From: Cladocopium goreaui
Lineage: Eukaryota; Sar; Dinophyceae; Suessiales; Symbiodiniaceae
Direction of reading: 5' to 3'
NCBI GenBank assembly: GCA_947184155.2
Contig: CAMXCT020001480.1
Span: 292,501-356,500, forward strand
Length of the DNA: 64,000 nt
Shown here: in pieces, positions 11,483-22,681 of the stretch
How positions within the stretch are numbered: position 1 is the first letter of the stretch
Layout: the number at the start of each line of letters is the position of its first letter
Notes under the pieces: model-generated
Databases searched by the model: none
Seen by the model: only the letters and a program-made list of their open reading frames with translations
Told to the model about the DNA's origin: nothing
Program-made: the position numbers and the translations under genes

Positions 11483-12526
11483 GATGGGAATGGGATCTAA
11501 TGGTGGTTTAATGGTGGTTTAATGGTGGTTTAATGGGATTTTACGGGATCTAATGGTGGTTTGATGGGACTTAATGTGTTTTTATGGGATTTAATGGTGG
11601 TTTAATGGTGATTTAATAGGACTGGATGGGATTTCAGGAATCGGTCCAAAGGCTTAGTTCACCCCAATCAGAACTGGACGAAGTGTAGGAATCCACTACT
11701 TGTAACTGGGGTTACTTACGATTCGTGGGATGAACTACCAAGTCGCCTCTGTTAATTTAACATAGCTATTGAAAATTGTCATTTATAGTTGGTATACCTA
11801 TACCTTCTGGTCATTTAACCTAGACACTGAAAATTGTCATTTATAGTTGATTTGCCTGTAAACAACGTGATTTTCCATACGTAGCTATGTTTTGTCGGGT
11901 AATGATGGAAATTTCGTATGATTTTCAATAAGCATTTAGATTATTAGGCATAATATTCTAATTTTAGTACATTAGGGACTATGGTGAGTACAGCAATAAT
12001 AAAGCCACCCAACGGAACATCCACTATAAATGGAGTTTTCTTATTGGACAAGTATCTGTTCATCGAAATGTAACTAGTGCTAGTAAAGCAACAGGTGGGT
12101 ATATGTTAGTACTATCAACAAATCCCCTAGTTTACTAATAGGGGGCACCATTATGAAATATAGCTTTTTTGGAAACTCGCCATATTAATACATTGAGGGT
12201 TGTTTAATTCGGGGTTGGCATTAAAGAAATAATAGAACAATATATGTTTGTTCATCAAAGGGTGAACACAAACATCTATCACCCAAACTTCTCAATTGTC
12301 AATGGGTTTATATCAATTGGCTTCTAAGCCCTTAAAGGATGGGTTTATTCAGTTAGGGATTGACATCCATTTGTTGATAGTATCAGACTGATTCGCAACC
12401 ACCGTAAGAATCCGTTTCTGGGATTCGACAATGTCATGTCCGACTATTTGTGCATTGTCACCTATACCTTCGGTGGTTTATACGGGTTAGCTAAGCCATA
12501 CTTAGTGCCGCTTGGCACTTTCACAG

Positions 12527-12593
12527 GCTTCGAGCCTCCGCTCCAAGGTCCGATTTCGGAGCCAGTACTGCGACGGGCTGTGCAGGACCCGGG
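12527..12593 (+). CDS. Exon, unknown protein
   Basis: After TTTCACAG|GC; the preferred frame reads FEPPLQGPISEPVLRRAVQD. All frames are open over this short island, so the frame is uncertain. A family A element follows at 12619. Confidence 0.35.
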
Positions 12594-12618
12594 GAAGCCG
12601 AAAAAAATATCAATCTAT

Positions 12619-12717
12619 CTGGTTTGGTGGTTTGGAAAATTTTATATTTTTCCAAATATTGGGAATAATCATCCGCACTGACTAATATTTTTCAGAGGGG
12701 TTGAAACCACCAACCTG
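12619..12717. mobile_element. Family A palindromic element
   Basis: CTGGTTTGGTGGTTTGGAA left, AAACCACCAACCTG right. Confidence 0.7.
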
Positions 12718-12719
12718 TA

Positions 12720-13388
12720 TAGATTAAATGTGCTACTGGAAGGAAAACTATGAACGTGAAACAACTTGAATCCCACCTTTGATGATTCTACCGACACAAC
12801 ATGACATAACCATCTGTTTCATGTTGAAATTTGGTCCCAGCTCTGGTGCATTTTTTTGAAATTCCTGGATACTTGGCTGCCGTTTGTTTGCAGCAAACCT
12901 TGAAATTTCAATAGAGTTTTAGTATGTTTTAGTTGATTCATCATGATTTCAACTTTTGACCAATTTTTTTCCTACTGGAACTTGCTTAGAACTTGCTTAG
13001 AACACCTTAGATCCCAACTGGGATCCCCATGCTGAAACTCAGGACCTAATTTCTCGGCACGTCGCACTGCGCTGCGATTTCTGGCAGCAGTGGGACTAGA
13101 AATATGCCACACCTGTGACATCATGGGACATCCACTATAAATGGAGGTTTATAGATGAGAAAACATCTTTTATGAATATTGGAGAGAACAAAACATGTAT
13201 AACTGGTGGAAACTCCCTTTTAGATCCTTTTAGAGGGAGTTTTTAGTTCGCTGGGAAAAGAATCAAGTACAAATGAGTCGATGAGAGATGTTCCAGCAAA
13301 CCATGACCAGAGGGTACTGGTATGATCCAAGGTCTGAAATGCCCTGCAGCAGTTTTGCAGTTTGCTATGGTATAGATAGCCCATTTAT
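12720..13388. other. Non-coding stretch, nothing recognised
   Basis: AT-rich sequence without a convincing exon. A GTTTATAGATG..CATCTTTTATGA segment at 13147-13172 is weakly palindromic. Confidence 0.4.
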
Positions 13389-13390
13389 AT

Positions 13391-13488
13391 CTGGTTGGTG
13401 TTTTGGAACATTTTTTATTTTCCATAATATATGGGATAATCCTTCCCATTGACTAATATTTTTCAAGATGGTTAAAACCACCAACCAG
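13391..13488. mobile_element. Family A palindromic element with 4-bp duplication
   Basis: CTGGTTGGTG...CACCAACCAG flanked on both sides by ATAT. Confidence 0.8.
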
Positions 13489-13731
13489 ATATCCATTTAG
13501 TTCGATGATTTGGTGGTGATTTTCTATAGCAAACTGTTGAATTGTCTGTGGTTGACTAACGTTGAATATTTGGTGGAAAGTAAGTTTGAATATTGATATT
13601 TGATCCAACCAACCAATGTTTAATTAATTATGTTCGGGGGTCTGATCTTTGATGCTTTGGGTGAAATCATAGGGTGGCACCCCCCAAGGACATGTTTGTT
13701 GGTTTATAATCCCCATTAGCTAGTTCGATAT

Positions 13732-13832
13732 CTGGCTGGTGGTTTGGAACCTTTTTTATTTTCCTATATTTTGGGAATAATAGTAATGTTCATTGACTAA
13801 TATTTTTCAGAGGGGTTGAAACCACCAACCAG
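13732..13832. mobile_element. Family A palindromic element with 4-bp duplication
   Basis: CTGGCTGGTGGTTTGGAAC left, AAACCACCAACCAG right; ATAT on both sides. Confidence 0.8.
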
Positions 13833-13904
13833 ATATGTTCGCCCCATAAATGCTTTTTCCGAAGGAAGTTTAGAAGTCAAACTTCCGACAATATGGACAG
13901 ATGA

Positions 13905-13995
13905 AAAGCAGAGGTGGAGCAGAAGAATAGAGAAGAGAAGAGCAGAAGAGAGAAGATCAGAGAAGAGAAAAAGTCAGAAGAAAGAAGATAGGGGT
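13905..13995. repeat. Purine-only GAAGA tract
   Basis: AGAAGAGAAGAGCAGAAGAG-like sequence, almost entirely purine on the + strand. The open frame through it is a composition artefact. Confidence 0.7.
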
Positions 13996-14123
13996 GCGCC
14001 AAAAGGTAGGAAAGTCGCGAAAAATTGTGTTTTTCCAATGATTTGTGGTTCCAGGGGGTAGAAAAGTAGGCTCGCTAAAGCGGCGGGTGCGGAGCCAGCT
14101 GGCCAGATGAGAGATGAACAATT

Positions 14124-14400
14124 GCACGCCTTTGTGGCGCGAAGCACATTTCGAAGTCAAAATGTACAAAGCACACCATTCTCGGACACTTTTAGAAATA
14201 GAGATGTCGAAAAAGTGCACGCCGTTGTGGCGTGAAGCCCATTTCGAAGTCAAAATGTACAAAACACACCAGGTCCGGACCACTTTTAAAAGTTGCGATG
14301 TCGAAAAAGTGCACGCCGTTGTGACGCGAAGCACATTTCGAAGTCAAAATGTTAAAAACACGATGTTCGGACCACTTTTGGACGTTCAGATGTCGTTTCG
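14124..14400. repeat. Three tandem 94-bp units
   Basis: The word GCACGCC followed by GAAGC(A/C)CATTTCGAAGTC recurs at 14124, 14217 and 14311 (spacing 93 and 94). Both strands have long open frames through the array because the period is close to, but not, a multiple of three; I treat it as a repeat, not a gene. Downstream (to about 14,710) a shorter GGCAGG(T/C)GCA word recurs at irregular spacing. Confidence 0.8.
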
Positions 14401-14891
14401 CGTGGCAGGTGCAAGGGATTGTGCACCTTGTCAAAAGTGAGCAAAACGTGAGGTTTTTGTAGCATATTGTAGCATTTCCAAAAACGGTGGCAGGCGTGGG
14501 ACATTTGAAGAGGATCTGCAAAGATGCATTTTCTGTGGCAGGCGCAGTATAAGAGACATGTTCATCAGAGGTGTTAGGAGGTCCGGGCGCTGATTTCCTG
14601 AGAGGGGTTGCATTTTGGAGCATTAGATCTTCAGGTTTGCTGAGATGATTTTGCGTGACAGGTGCAGCTCTTCGTATGACCTGGCATCACTTTTTCGTGG
14701 CAGGCGCAATACTTCAGACAGGTGGACTGGAAAAATCGCAAAACGCATTGGTACGAGACCGTCAGCTCAAGTGATCAAAAAGCGCCGAAACATGATTTTT
14801 TGGTATGACGCTTGTGAACCTGTGGAAACAGTGAAACCGTTTGCGTGTGCGTAGCTGAAGTAAAACTTGGGTTGTCACCGACGTGCAGCCA

Positions 14892-14963
14892 TGAATGCCA
14901 TGAATTTCAAATATGTTCTCAAACTGGGGTGGGAGATGATGAACATATTTGAAATTCATTCAT
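14892..14963. repeat. Inverted repeat (hairpin)
   Basis: GAATTTCAAATATGTTC at the left is mirrored by GAACATATTTGAAATTC at the right around a short GC-richer loop. Confidence 0.7.
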
Positions 14964-15111
14964 GGGTTCCTCACAAGCCCGAAGGCAAGCAGCTGTGAAG
15001 AAACATGGTCCGTCTTTTCGAAACCAGCACCCATCGGCCCTGATAAGAGAGTCCAACCACCGCGAGTTTCCTTGCCCCTTGCTCAAGCCCACAAAACGCC
15101 TGGGACTGTGA
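14962..15111 (+). CDS. Short ORF, doubtful
   Basis: ATG-to-TGA frame of 49 codons starting MGSSQARRQAAVKKHGPSFR, basic and low complexity. No splice or promoter evidence. It could be chance in a region of moderate GC. Confidence 0.2.
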   Translation: MGSSQARRQAAVKKHGPSFRNQHPSALIRESNHREFPCPLLKPTKRLGL

Positions 15112-15314
15112 TCTAGTGCTGAGGTCAGGTCTGGCAGCGGCTCCATGTTTTTCAAGTGTTCAAGAGAGGAAGAAAATCATCACTCGCACTAACGGCGCAC
15201 GGCAGGCAATGGCAGAAGTGACCAGCTCTGCAAAGCACGACTTGCAACACACGTGGCGGTTGCCTTAGATTCTGCCTGGTTCACGACGCAGCTAAGATGG
15301 ACCATGTTGAGATC

Positions 15315-15361
15315 TTAGGATGGGTACATGACAGAGAGATGGATCTCATGTACCCATCCTA
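15315..15361. repeat. Inverted repeat (hairpin)
   Basis: TAGGATGGGTACATGA at the left is mirrored by TCATGTACCCATCCTA at the right. Confidence 0.75.
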
Positions 15362-15989
15362 GGAGATGGTTTGATGGGTCGATGATCATTGCCGTGGGTT
15401 GCCAAGAAAGTTGAGTGCTTGACAAAGTTGACACAGAACGGCTCGGTTTTGAAGGTGTCTGTGGTTACAAAACCAGAAGGTGGGGCGGAAAAACCGAGGC
15501 ACTAAGGAATTTCCAGTTGACCATCTTAGCGGTGACAAAAAATGTATGGAACTTCTTAGCGTTGATATGCGTTGATATGCGTTGATAGGATAGGATGATG
15601 ACATGGAATGATAGGATAGGATTTGGAGTGAGTGAACGACGCAACCACATGTAACCAGCAAAAACCCTTCCATTCCCCCAGTCTTACACACTAATAAACC
15701 ATTGCGCCAGGACGAGGCATGGGGTGAGAACCTGCGAAAAGTCCATAGCTTTAGCACAGTGGAGGAGTTCTCAGGGGTCGACACGTTGGGCTTGTCGCTT
15801 GAGAGTGTTCAGACAGCTTTTTGACAGGAACAATAAGAGCCCGCATTCTTTCTGACCCTTCCACAAATTAGGTCGAAGTTTGAGCAGCTCATGGAATCCC
15901 GGATATTGTTAAGAAATGATTGTCTTGTGGCAATCCCTGATGCTATCCTCATCGCTGATCCAGGACTTTTGGTGCCTGCACTCAACTTT

Positions 15990-16130
15990 CCATTTTTGAA
16001 GGACGTCTCGCAGAATTGTTTCGTTTTTGATGTTGTCAACTTCGAAAAATGAGGAAGTCTCGCTGAATTGCTGCCTTTTTGATGTTGCCAAAAATTGGGG
16101 AAGTCTCGCAGAATAGCTTCGTTTTCAATC
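15990..16130. repeat. Degenerate tandem repeat
   Basis: The phrase AAGTCTCGC(A/T)GAAT followed by a TTTTTGATGTTG run occurs about every 60 bp, directly before the GATA satellite. Confidence 0.6.
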
Positions 16131-16134
16131 TTGC

Positions 16135-17104
16135 AGATAGACAGATAGACAGACAGAAAGACAGAGAGAGAGAGAGAGATAGATAAATAGATCGATAGGT
16201 AGATAAATAGATAGATAGGTAGATAGATAGATAAATAGATAGATCGATAAGATGAGATAAGATGAGATAAGATGAGATAAGATCAGATAAGATCAGATAA
16301 GATCAGATAAGATCAGATACGATCAGATAAGATCAGATAAGATCAGATAAGATCAGATAAGATGAGATAAGATGAGATAAGATGAGATAAGACGAGGTAA
16401 GATGAGATAAGATGAGATAAGATGAGACAAGATGAGATAAGATCAGATAAGATCAGATACGATCAGATAAGATCAGATAAGATGAGATAAGATGAGATAA
16501 GACGAGAAGATGAGATAAGATGAGATAAGATGAGATAAGATGAGATAAGATCAGATAAGATCAGATAAGATCAGATACGATCAGATAAGATCAGATAAGA
16601 TGAGATAAGATGAGATAAGACGAGGTAAGATGAGATAAGACGAGGTAAGATGAGATAAGATGAGATAAGATGAGATAAGATGAGATAAGATGAGATAAGA
16701 TGAGATAGATAGATAGATAGATAGACAGATAGATAGATAGATAAATAGGATGAGATAAGATGAGATAAAATGAGATAAAATTAGATTAGATTAGATTAGA
16801 CTAGATTAGATAGATAGATAGATAAATAGACAGATAGATAAGATGAGATAAGATGAGATAAGATCAGATAAGATCAGATAAGATCAGATAAGATCAGATA
16901 CGATCAGATAAGATCAGATAAGATCAGATAAGATCAGATAAGATCAGATAAAATCAGATCAGATGAGATAAGATGAGATAAGACGAGGTAAGATGAGATA
17001 AGATGAGATAAGATGAGATAAGATAAGATTAGGTTAGAAATATAGATAGATAGGTAGATAGATCGATCAACAAATAGGTGGATAGGTAGGTAGGTAGGTA
17101 GATA
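16135..17104. repeat. GATA / GATAAGATGA / GATAAGATCA satellite
   Basis: About 0.95 kb. The ends are GATA and GGTA tetranucleotides; the core is a 10-bp unit that alternates in blocks between GATAAGATGA and GATAAGATCA, with sporadic GACGAGGTAA variants. Blocks of several units recur in the same order, which suggests higher-order duplication. Confidence 0.95.
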
Positions 17105-17652
17105 GTCACAGAAAACGAAAGAAAAAGAGAGACAGAGAGGAGACCTCAACCACCTTTCGGTCCATCAGTGGCTTCGCTCTTCTTTCCGTGATTCACAACA
17201 ACCAACCTCTCCTATAGGTTTCCTATTTTTGAAACTTCCGCCACCGCCTTGTGCGGTACTACTGGTAAATCGGAAAATCTTTTAAACGAACTAAGAAACG
17301 GGCACAAGGTGTTGCGCAACTTGATCCTGGCTCGTGAGGTACCAGCTGATCCAATGGAACTCTTTTTCCAGATTCAAGCTGCCCTGAGTGTCCCTTGGCG
17401 GATGTTTTTGGTGAAGCATCGCACCTTTTTTCGCACCTGTTGGGTCGCAAAAAACGCCATGTTTTTGTCGCCTTGTGTCTTTTCTGATCCCCCAATGCTC
17501 GGGGGGTTGGTCCCCGCCTCGACGGTTGTCAACATCACCGCAGCTCTCACATGCTGGTGCCCCCCTGGCGGACTCACATATTGGCGTGGTACCTGCAGGG
17601 TGGTACCCCTCAGTGAAATGATGACATGTTTGTTGGTTTATGTTCATCCCAT

Positions 17653-17756
17653 TACCCTCTGGTAAACTAACATGACTATGGAAAATCACAATTTTTAATG
17701 GGTAAATCAACTATAAAAGGCCATTTTCAATAGCAATGTTTGTTACCAGAGGGTAA
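17653..17756. mobile_element. Family C palindromic element
   Basis: TACCCTCTGGTAAACTAACA left, TTTGTTACCAGAGGGTA right. Confidence 0.85.
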
Positions 17757-18374
17757 CTATACTATATAAGTTCGAAAACCAAGAGTTGTTGGAGTTATAA
17801 ACTAACTTAACTGATCTTAGCTGGGTGTGTCTGAAAATGGGACCGTACTCGCAAATTGCCATTTTATTCAACATACTATGATTTTTGCCCGAGAGAAAAT
17901 GCCCATGTTTTCAGACAAAACCATTGACATTCCCCATGAATCCTCAGGGTCTTGGAATTTCACTTGTATTATTTATGTAATAACCGTACTTTTTCAATTT
18001 CCAAACTTAGACATACTTTACATACATGGAACATGTAACAATGTACTTATCTCATGTGTGCTTCATTGTTTTTTCATGTTCTTTCGCCAAAAAATCGGAA
18101 GATGTCCGGGTCCCGGGAGAGGGTGATAGTCACTATGCCAATCCCCAGCTGCAGACAATGTCTTCTACAAACTATATATATGGGTATATTCTCTAGATGT
18201 GTGCCGTTCAAAAGGATTATTTGATATATAGATTATTAGATTTTTATGTTTATTTGTTTTGTTATTCTTATTATTCTTATTGTTGGTTCTTAGCATTCTT
18301 ACTATTGTTCTTCTTTTTCTTATCGATATTATTATTACTATTTATCATGATACTTGTATGTAAGTTTTGATAAG

Positions 18375-18533
18375 GGCATATTCCAGAAGACCATGGTCTG
18401 AAAGCAGTGGCGCCGCGACTTAGGTCTTGCACCTGTGGCGAGTGTCATCACCTTCCTTTGCCACTGGGCACGTCGGCGTTTCGGGGAACTGGAATGGGGA
18501 TTCTGTGGAGCTGTTGCTTGCAAGGCTACCGGG
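18375..18533 (+). CDS. Possible exon, frame unclear
   Basis: GC-rich island. One frame reads WRRDLGLAPVASVITFLCHW (to TAG at about 18533); another reads SCTCGECHHLPLPLGTSAFR. Both are open and I cannot choose. No canonical acceptor stands out. Confidence 0.3.
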
Positions 18534-18891
18534 TAGAATTGATCATCATGTAACCATTGATTGAATCACTATTCTACATGCTTTGGGTGGCGACAATGGT
18601 GATATGTCGGGATGGGGATCTTCGCAAGACCATACTTATTTTAGAACTTGAACGAAGCGTTTGCGAAGCCCCACTTTTCCTCACGACCATCCAAGGATTG
18701 GTCGGAAATCTCAAGGATTTTGTTTCCAAGCTTAAACTTGCCAAGACCAGTTTCTTTAGGAAAACATCTGGTGGTTTCGTAAGTCATCGTGGATCCCCAG
18801 TCCTCACCACGGGTTTTAATACTAACTTCTTGGTTTAGTGAGTCTAATGACTTGGATGATGGCCCATGGGTGCCCCTATTTTCTTTTGCAG

Positions 18892-18914
18892 CAGACCTCC
18901 AATGAGTCCTGGAG
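18892..18914 (+). CDS. Micro-exon upstream of an element-sized intron
   Basis: 23 nt after TTCTTTTGCAG|, reading QTSNESW plus two bases, ending GGAG|GTTTCC where family E starts. It joins in frame with the exon at 19030. Confidence 0.5.
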
Positions 18915-19029
18915 GTTTCCGTTTTGCCATGGTGGTATCCCCAGTTATCATCCCATTTTTGTTTGGGATTTTCCATTATAAATTATAAACCATCCAGCGA
19001 TAAAGGGGTACCCCCATATGGAAACCAAG
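18915..19029. mobile_element. Family E element occupying a whole intron
   Basis: 115-nt interval with GTTTCCGTTTTGCCATGGTG left and GGGGTACCCCCATATGGAAA right. The left terminus supplies the donor GTTTCC, and the acceptor AAG lies 3 nt past the right terminus. Flanking sequence stays in frame across it. Confidence 0.65.
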
Positions 19030-19085
19030 GGATGCGCTGAGGCCCGAAGCTGGCTCTCTTCCTTGGCCTCCTACAGCTTGAAATC
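19030..19085 (+). CDS. Exon, unknown protein
   Basis: After GGAAACCAAG|G; joined to 18892-18914 it reads RDALRPEAGSLPWPPTA before TGA. An alternative frame from an ATG at 19018 is open further. The element-bounded splice makes the first reading attractive but not proven. Confidence 0.4.
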
Positions 19086-19285
19086 TGCTTGGCCCAAAGT
19101 GCAGTCCATCCATCCCCAGGTGCCCCAGGTTGGTGAAGAGTGTTCGACCTCACTGTTGTTTGATGTTAGAGTATACTCTTATATGCTTTTTAAACATCAG
19201 CTTTATGAGTGTTTTATAGTTTTACATACAGATATACTACCCAATATATTGGTTTTTTTCATGACCAAGAGTTTTGAACAGTGCT

Positions 19286-19388
19286 TGCCCTCTGGTAAAC
19301 TAACATAGCTATTGAACATTGCCATTTATGGTGGATTTACCCATTAAAATTGTGATTTTCCATAGTTACGTTAGTTTACCAGAGGGTA
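19286..19388. mobile_element. Family C palindromic element
   Basis: CCCTCTGGTAAACTAACATA left, ACGTTAGTTTACCAGAGGGT right. Confidence 0.8.
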
Positions 19389-19635
19389 TATTTGAAGGTG
19401 CCTTGACGGTCTTGATCATGGGTATTGGGTATCGGATGGTACGGTATGGGTCCTGAATTTCCAATGGGAACCACAGATTTTCGCAACGTTTGATCTTCCT
19501 GTTTTGTCTTCCAACAAAAATGGAGCCATCCCGATATTCACCTTGATGTCGCTCTTGACTGGTTGGTGGTTTGAAATATCGGGATCGTGATCGTCAATGA
19601 CGAGCATATTTTTCATTTGCTGGATCAATCATCAG

Positions 19636-19740
19636 TTGAGATCGCGCCCGAGGTGGACAGTGTCTTGGCAAATCTTCCCATGTCCGAGAGCTTTGAGAAA
19701 GCTGAAGCTTTGCTGTCCACTCAGGCCAAACAGGACAAGG
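19636..19740 (+). CDS. Exon, acidic helical segment
   Basis: After ATCATCAG| the frame reads EIAPEVDSVLANLPMSESFE then KAEALLSTQAKQDKG, ending AAGG|GTGAGG. Leu/Glu/Lys-rich, probably helical. The open frame continues upstream into a truncated family A element, which I treat as intron. The EIAP word recurs in the exon at about 30,290. Confidence 0.6.
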
Positions 19741-19872
19741 GTGAGGGTGAGGAAGGGTGACCTTTTTTGAAAACCAGCTTTTTGAGCTCCAGTTCCAGTT
19801 TTTTTTGATGAGAAACGTGATGATTACAGTAAGAACTCAGCAGAGAAACTCTGACCGTGTCAACTTTCCCAG

Positions 19873-19950
19873 TGGAGAGATGGAGCACAGCCACGGAAGC
19901 CATGGAGCTGTGAAGTCTGAAGAATTGGAGGCTGCGGAGGTGTCCTACAA
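19873..19950 (+). CDS. Exon ending at a family B terminus
   Basis: After CTTTCCCAG| the frame reads GEMEHSHGSHGAVKSEELEA AE. It may stop at GAG|GTGTCC (19939) or run on in frame as VSYN to TACAAT|GTGAGG, the first bases of the family B element. His/Glu-rich, unknown. Confidence 0.5.
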
Positions 19951-20075
19951 TGTGAGGCCCCCGTTCGATAGCTAAGTTGGTGCAAATAACTCCAATCATA
20001 ACTAACTTTATGGTATTTATAACTATAGTTGCTAGGGCTTATAAACTAACTTATAACTGGGGGGGCCACATTGCA
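19945..20075. mobile_element. Family B palindromic element
   Basis: TACAATGTGAGGCCCCC left, GGGGGGGCCACATTGCA right. Confidence 0.8.
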
Positions 20076-20451
20076 AGTGAAGAATTGTCATGCGGTACCC
20101 CGAGTCATCATCCAGTGGTTTTCTTTCATGACTATGAATTAGTCTTGAATTTGTATTGAAACCTATGGTGATGACTGGGGAGCCCCCATGACTTAAGAAA
20201 CCCCAGTAAATTCCATTGAATCGCCAAACACTATAATCCCCATTAAATCCATTTAAAATGACCATCAAGGCTACAATATACTATTGCATAATTTCTACAA
20301 TATTATATATATAATGTGTATATATATATATACATAGACAGGTTATGTCGAATACTTATTATATACATGATATTAATTAACTACAGCAGTATTAAATGTA
20401 TTTGAACTATTAAAATGCCATAAATCACATTTCATCCCCTATAGTATGCAG

Positions 20452-20600
20452 TTCAAAAAGTGAGTGATTTTGAATTTGTCTTCTGGCAGGATCCGTTTCG
20501 TCCGCCATTTCAGTTGAGAGTCGCACCTTATCCTGGTGGTGTGGTGGTGCAGCTGCGCTTGACCCACATGCCCTTGGATGAAATTGGCGGCAATCCATGG
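20452..20600 (+). CDS. Exon, unknown protein
   Basis: After AGTATGCAG| the frame reads QKVSDFEFVFWQDPFRPPFQ then LRVAPYPGGVVVQLRLTHMP LDEIGGNPWDENYVG. Long and open, with beta-strand-like hydrophobic alternation (VVVQLRL). The end is vague (CCATGG|GATGAA likely); family I begins right after. One of the stronger coding calls, though I do not recognise the domain. Confidence 0.6.
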
Positions 20601-20612
20601 GATGAAAATTAT

Positions 20613-20722
20613 GTGGGAAAAAAACATGTCATTTGCACCATCCCGCAGTCATCACCATGTCTATAGGTGGTATGTTAGCCATTCCCTAAATGGGTGGTTT
20701 GTGATAGTGTTTTACCCACGTT
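20613..20722. mobile_element. Family I palindromic element
   Basis: AACATGTCATTTGCACCATC left, GATAGTGTTTTACCCACGTT right. Confidence 0.6.
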
Positions 20723-20776
20723 GACTTGGATGTTGGTAAAATCCAATAGCGAAGCCTTTTCTATTGGGGGGTTCCT

Positions 20777-20819
20777 ATTGATATATCGAACAGTGACTGT
20801 CACTGTTCGATATATCAAT
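20777..20819. repeat. Perfect 43-nt inverted repeat
   Basis: ATTGATATATCGAACAGTGA then C, a single central T, and the exact reverse complement. The 21-bp arms have no mismatch. Confidence 0.9.
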
Positions 20820-20861
20820 GACAGTAATGGATGTTTACAATGTTGTAGAATTTAAACATGA

Positions 20862-20969
20862 CCCTCTGGTAATTTAACATAGCTATTGAAAATGACAATT
20901 TAGAAATAGTTGATTTTCCCATTAAACATGGTGATGTTCCATAGTTTTTTGTATGTTTACCAGAGGGTA
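20862..20969. mobile_element. Family C palindromic element
   Basis: CCCTCTGGTAATTTAACATA left, TATGTTTACCAGAGGGTA right. Confidence 0.8.
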
Positions 20970-21393
20970 GTCCCCATTATATCCCATATATATATAAATC
21001 CCTATAAATCCTCATGGTATCCCTATATACAGTATCCCCTTTAAATTTATGATTAGTTAATCTGGTTCATTAAGAAAAACAACAAAGCTATAACTAGGGA
21101 CCACCTTTTGGGAAGCTGAAGCCCCGTTTCTCGATCCATTTGGAGAACTCTAGAAATGTCAGAAAGTCATGTGTTATGAACAATGCCTATACCGATAAAC
21201 ATATTCATACTAACAAACATAATTACTGGTCATCACTACCATATATTCTATAGTATATATATATATACATACATCATCTACATACATATATCTATATATA
21301 TATATACATGTGTATATATATATGTATGTATGTATGTATGTATATATACTATGGTCACATATCGGTATCTTCACCGGTTTTCACGCGCACGAG

Positions 21394-21494
21394 GTTTTCG
21401 GATGGTTTTTGCATCGTCCCCTTGCTCCAAGACCTGGCCAAATTGGTGGCGGATCAGGAGCTCTTGGCGCAGGCCATGGAGACCATGGCCGGGG
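21394..21494 (+). CDS. Exon, Leu-rich helical segment
   Basis: After CGCACGAG|G the frame reads FSDGFCIVPLLQDLAKLVAD then QELLAQAMETMAGG, with strongly G/C-ending codons. It runs to tandem TGA codons at 21506 or ends at a GC donor (GGGG|GCGAAG). Amphipathic helix pattern. No family recognised. Confidence 0.65.
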
Positions 21495-21597
21495 GCGAAG
21501 AAAAATGATGATTTCTGGTGCAAATAACTTCAATAACTATGGTTTATGGTAGATATATCTATAGTTAATGGGGTTTATAAACATCATAAAATATCCT

Positions 21598-21745
21598 ACT
21601 TGGTGGCGAACTACCCGCGGCTCGTTTTTGTGGGTTAGTGAACTACCCAGTTATTTCAGTGGATTAACCCGCTCCAAAAATCCCATGTAAATCACTGGGG
21701 TTATAACCCACAAAAACGAGCCTTGGGATGAGCCACCAAGTAACA
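21598..21745. mobile_element. Palindromic element, family K
   Basis: TACTTGGTGGCGAACTACCC left is mirrored by GATGAGCCACCAAGTA right; inside, GGCTCGTTTTTGTGGGTTA mirrors TAACCCACAAAAACGAGCC. A related copy lies at about 61,070-61,230. Confidence 0.75.
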
Positions 21746-21755
21746 GATCATATAT

Positions 21756-21865
21756 GTTTGGTGGTTTCAAACATGAATTTTATCTTCCATTTCATATATG
21801 GGATGTCATCCTTCCCATTGACGAACTCCATCATTTTTCAAGATGTTTATTGCACCACCAACCAG
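21756..21865. mobile_element. Family A palindromic element
   Basis: TTTGGTGGTTTCAAAC left, GCACCACCAACCAG right. Confidence 0.7.
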
Positions 21866-21899
21866 ATGATATTCTGTGTATGTAGGTAAATCACCATTT

Positions 21900-22640
21900 T
21901 CAATAGGTAAATCAACTATTTCTATGGTCATTTTCAAAATTATTTTTGGTCATCCAATCATATCATCGATATTTATCCCCATTAGAGATCATTAAACCAC
22001 ATTAAACCATCTTATCCCATAAAGATATAAATAATGACGAATAACGTGGCGGGGAATGCGCTTCGCGTTGGGTAAATCCGGATGTTGCTTTTGGCAAAAC
22101 TATTCCCAAGATGGGGGTGTAACCTTTCAAACCTGACACAACATGGGATATAATGAGGATATCTTCAAAAATGAAGTTTTCCCCAAGTTTTGGTATTTAA
22201 AATGATTGGTTTTCCAGTTTTATAATCAATTTTGGATGATAGCTAGGGGTACCTCCATAACAAAATGGAAACCTCCAACACATTGGTGTCCTCCTCCCTA
22301 GGTTTGAACCAAAGATATCCAGCCATATTTTTTTTGTTGGTTGTATCTTGTATCCCATGTGTATCCCCATGAATTTATTGGTGTTACAATGGTTTAAATG
22401 GTTTTACATGTTTGATACCTCGAGTTAACGCAAGTTAGATCCCCATATATTTTTCACGGTTGAATCGCAACTTAAGGGATGGTGAATTGCATATATCCCA
22501 TACAATTTGTCATCAATGTAAATCATAGTTTAAAGTATAATCTAAATCACCCTACGTATATCATTAATCATTATATACATATATCTACATATCATCATAT
22601 AAATATGTTTTAAGTTTAAATCCCGTATATTCCCCTTTTT
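21900..22640. other. Non-coding stretch
   Basis: AT-rich intron-like sequence with no coding island and no complete element recognised. Confidence 0.5.
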
Positions 22641-22681
22641 GAACCCACCATCCCCATTTTTCACCGCCCTTTCCATCGCAG

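Noticed and set aside
14114..14623. Opposing ORFs of 108-143 residues
   Set aside because: Follow the 94-bp tandem repeat on both strands; no sign of selection on one frame.
17249..17665. 138-residue plus ORF ending at a family C donor
   Set aside because: Its second half matches the interior words of palindromic elements (CATGTTTGTTGGTTTAT), the first half lacks G/C-ending codons, and a minus frame is equally open. Kept out of the exon list.
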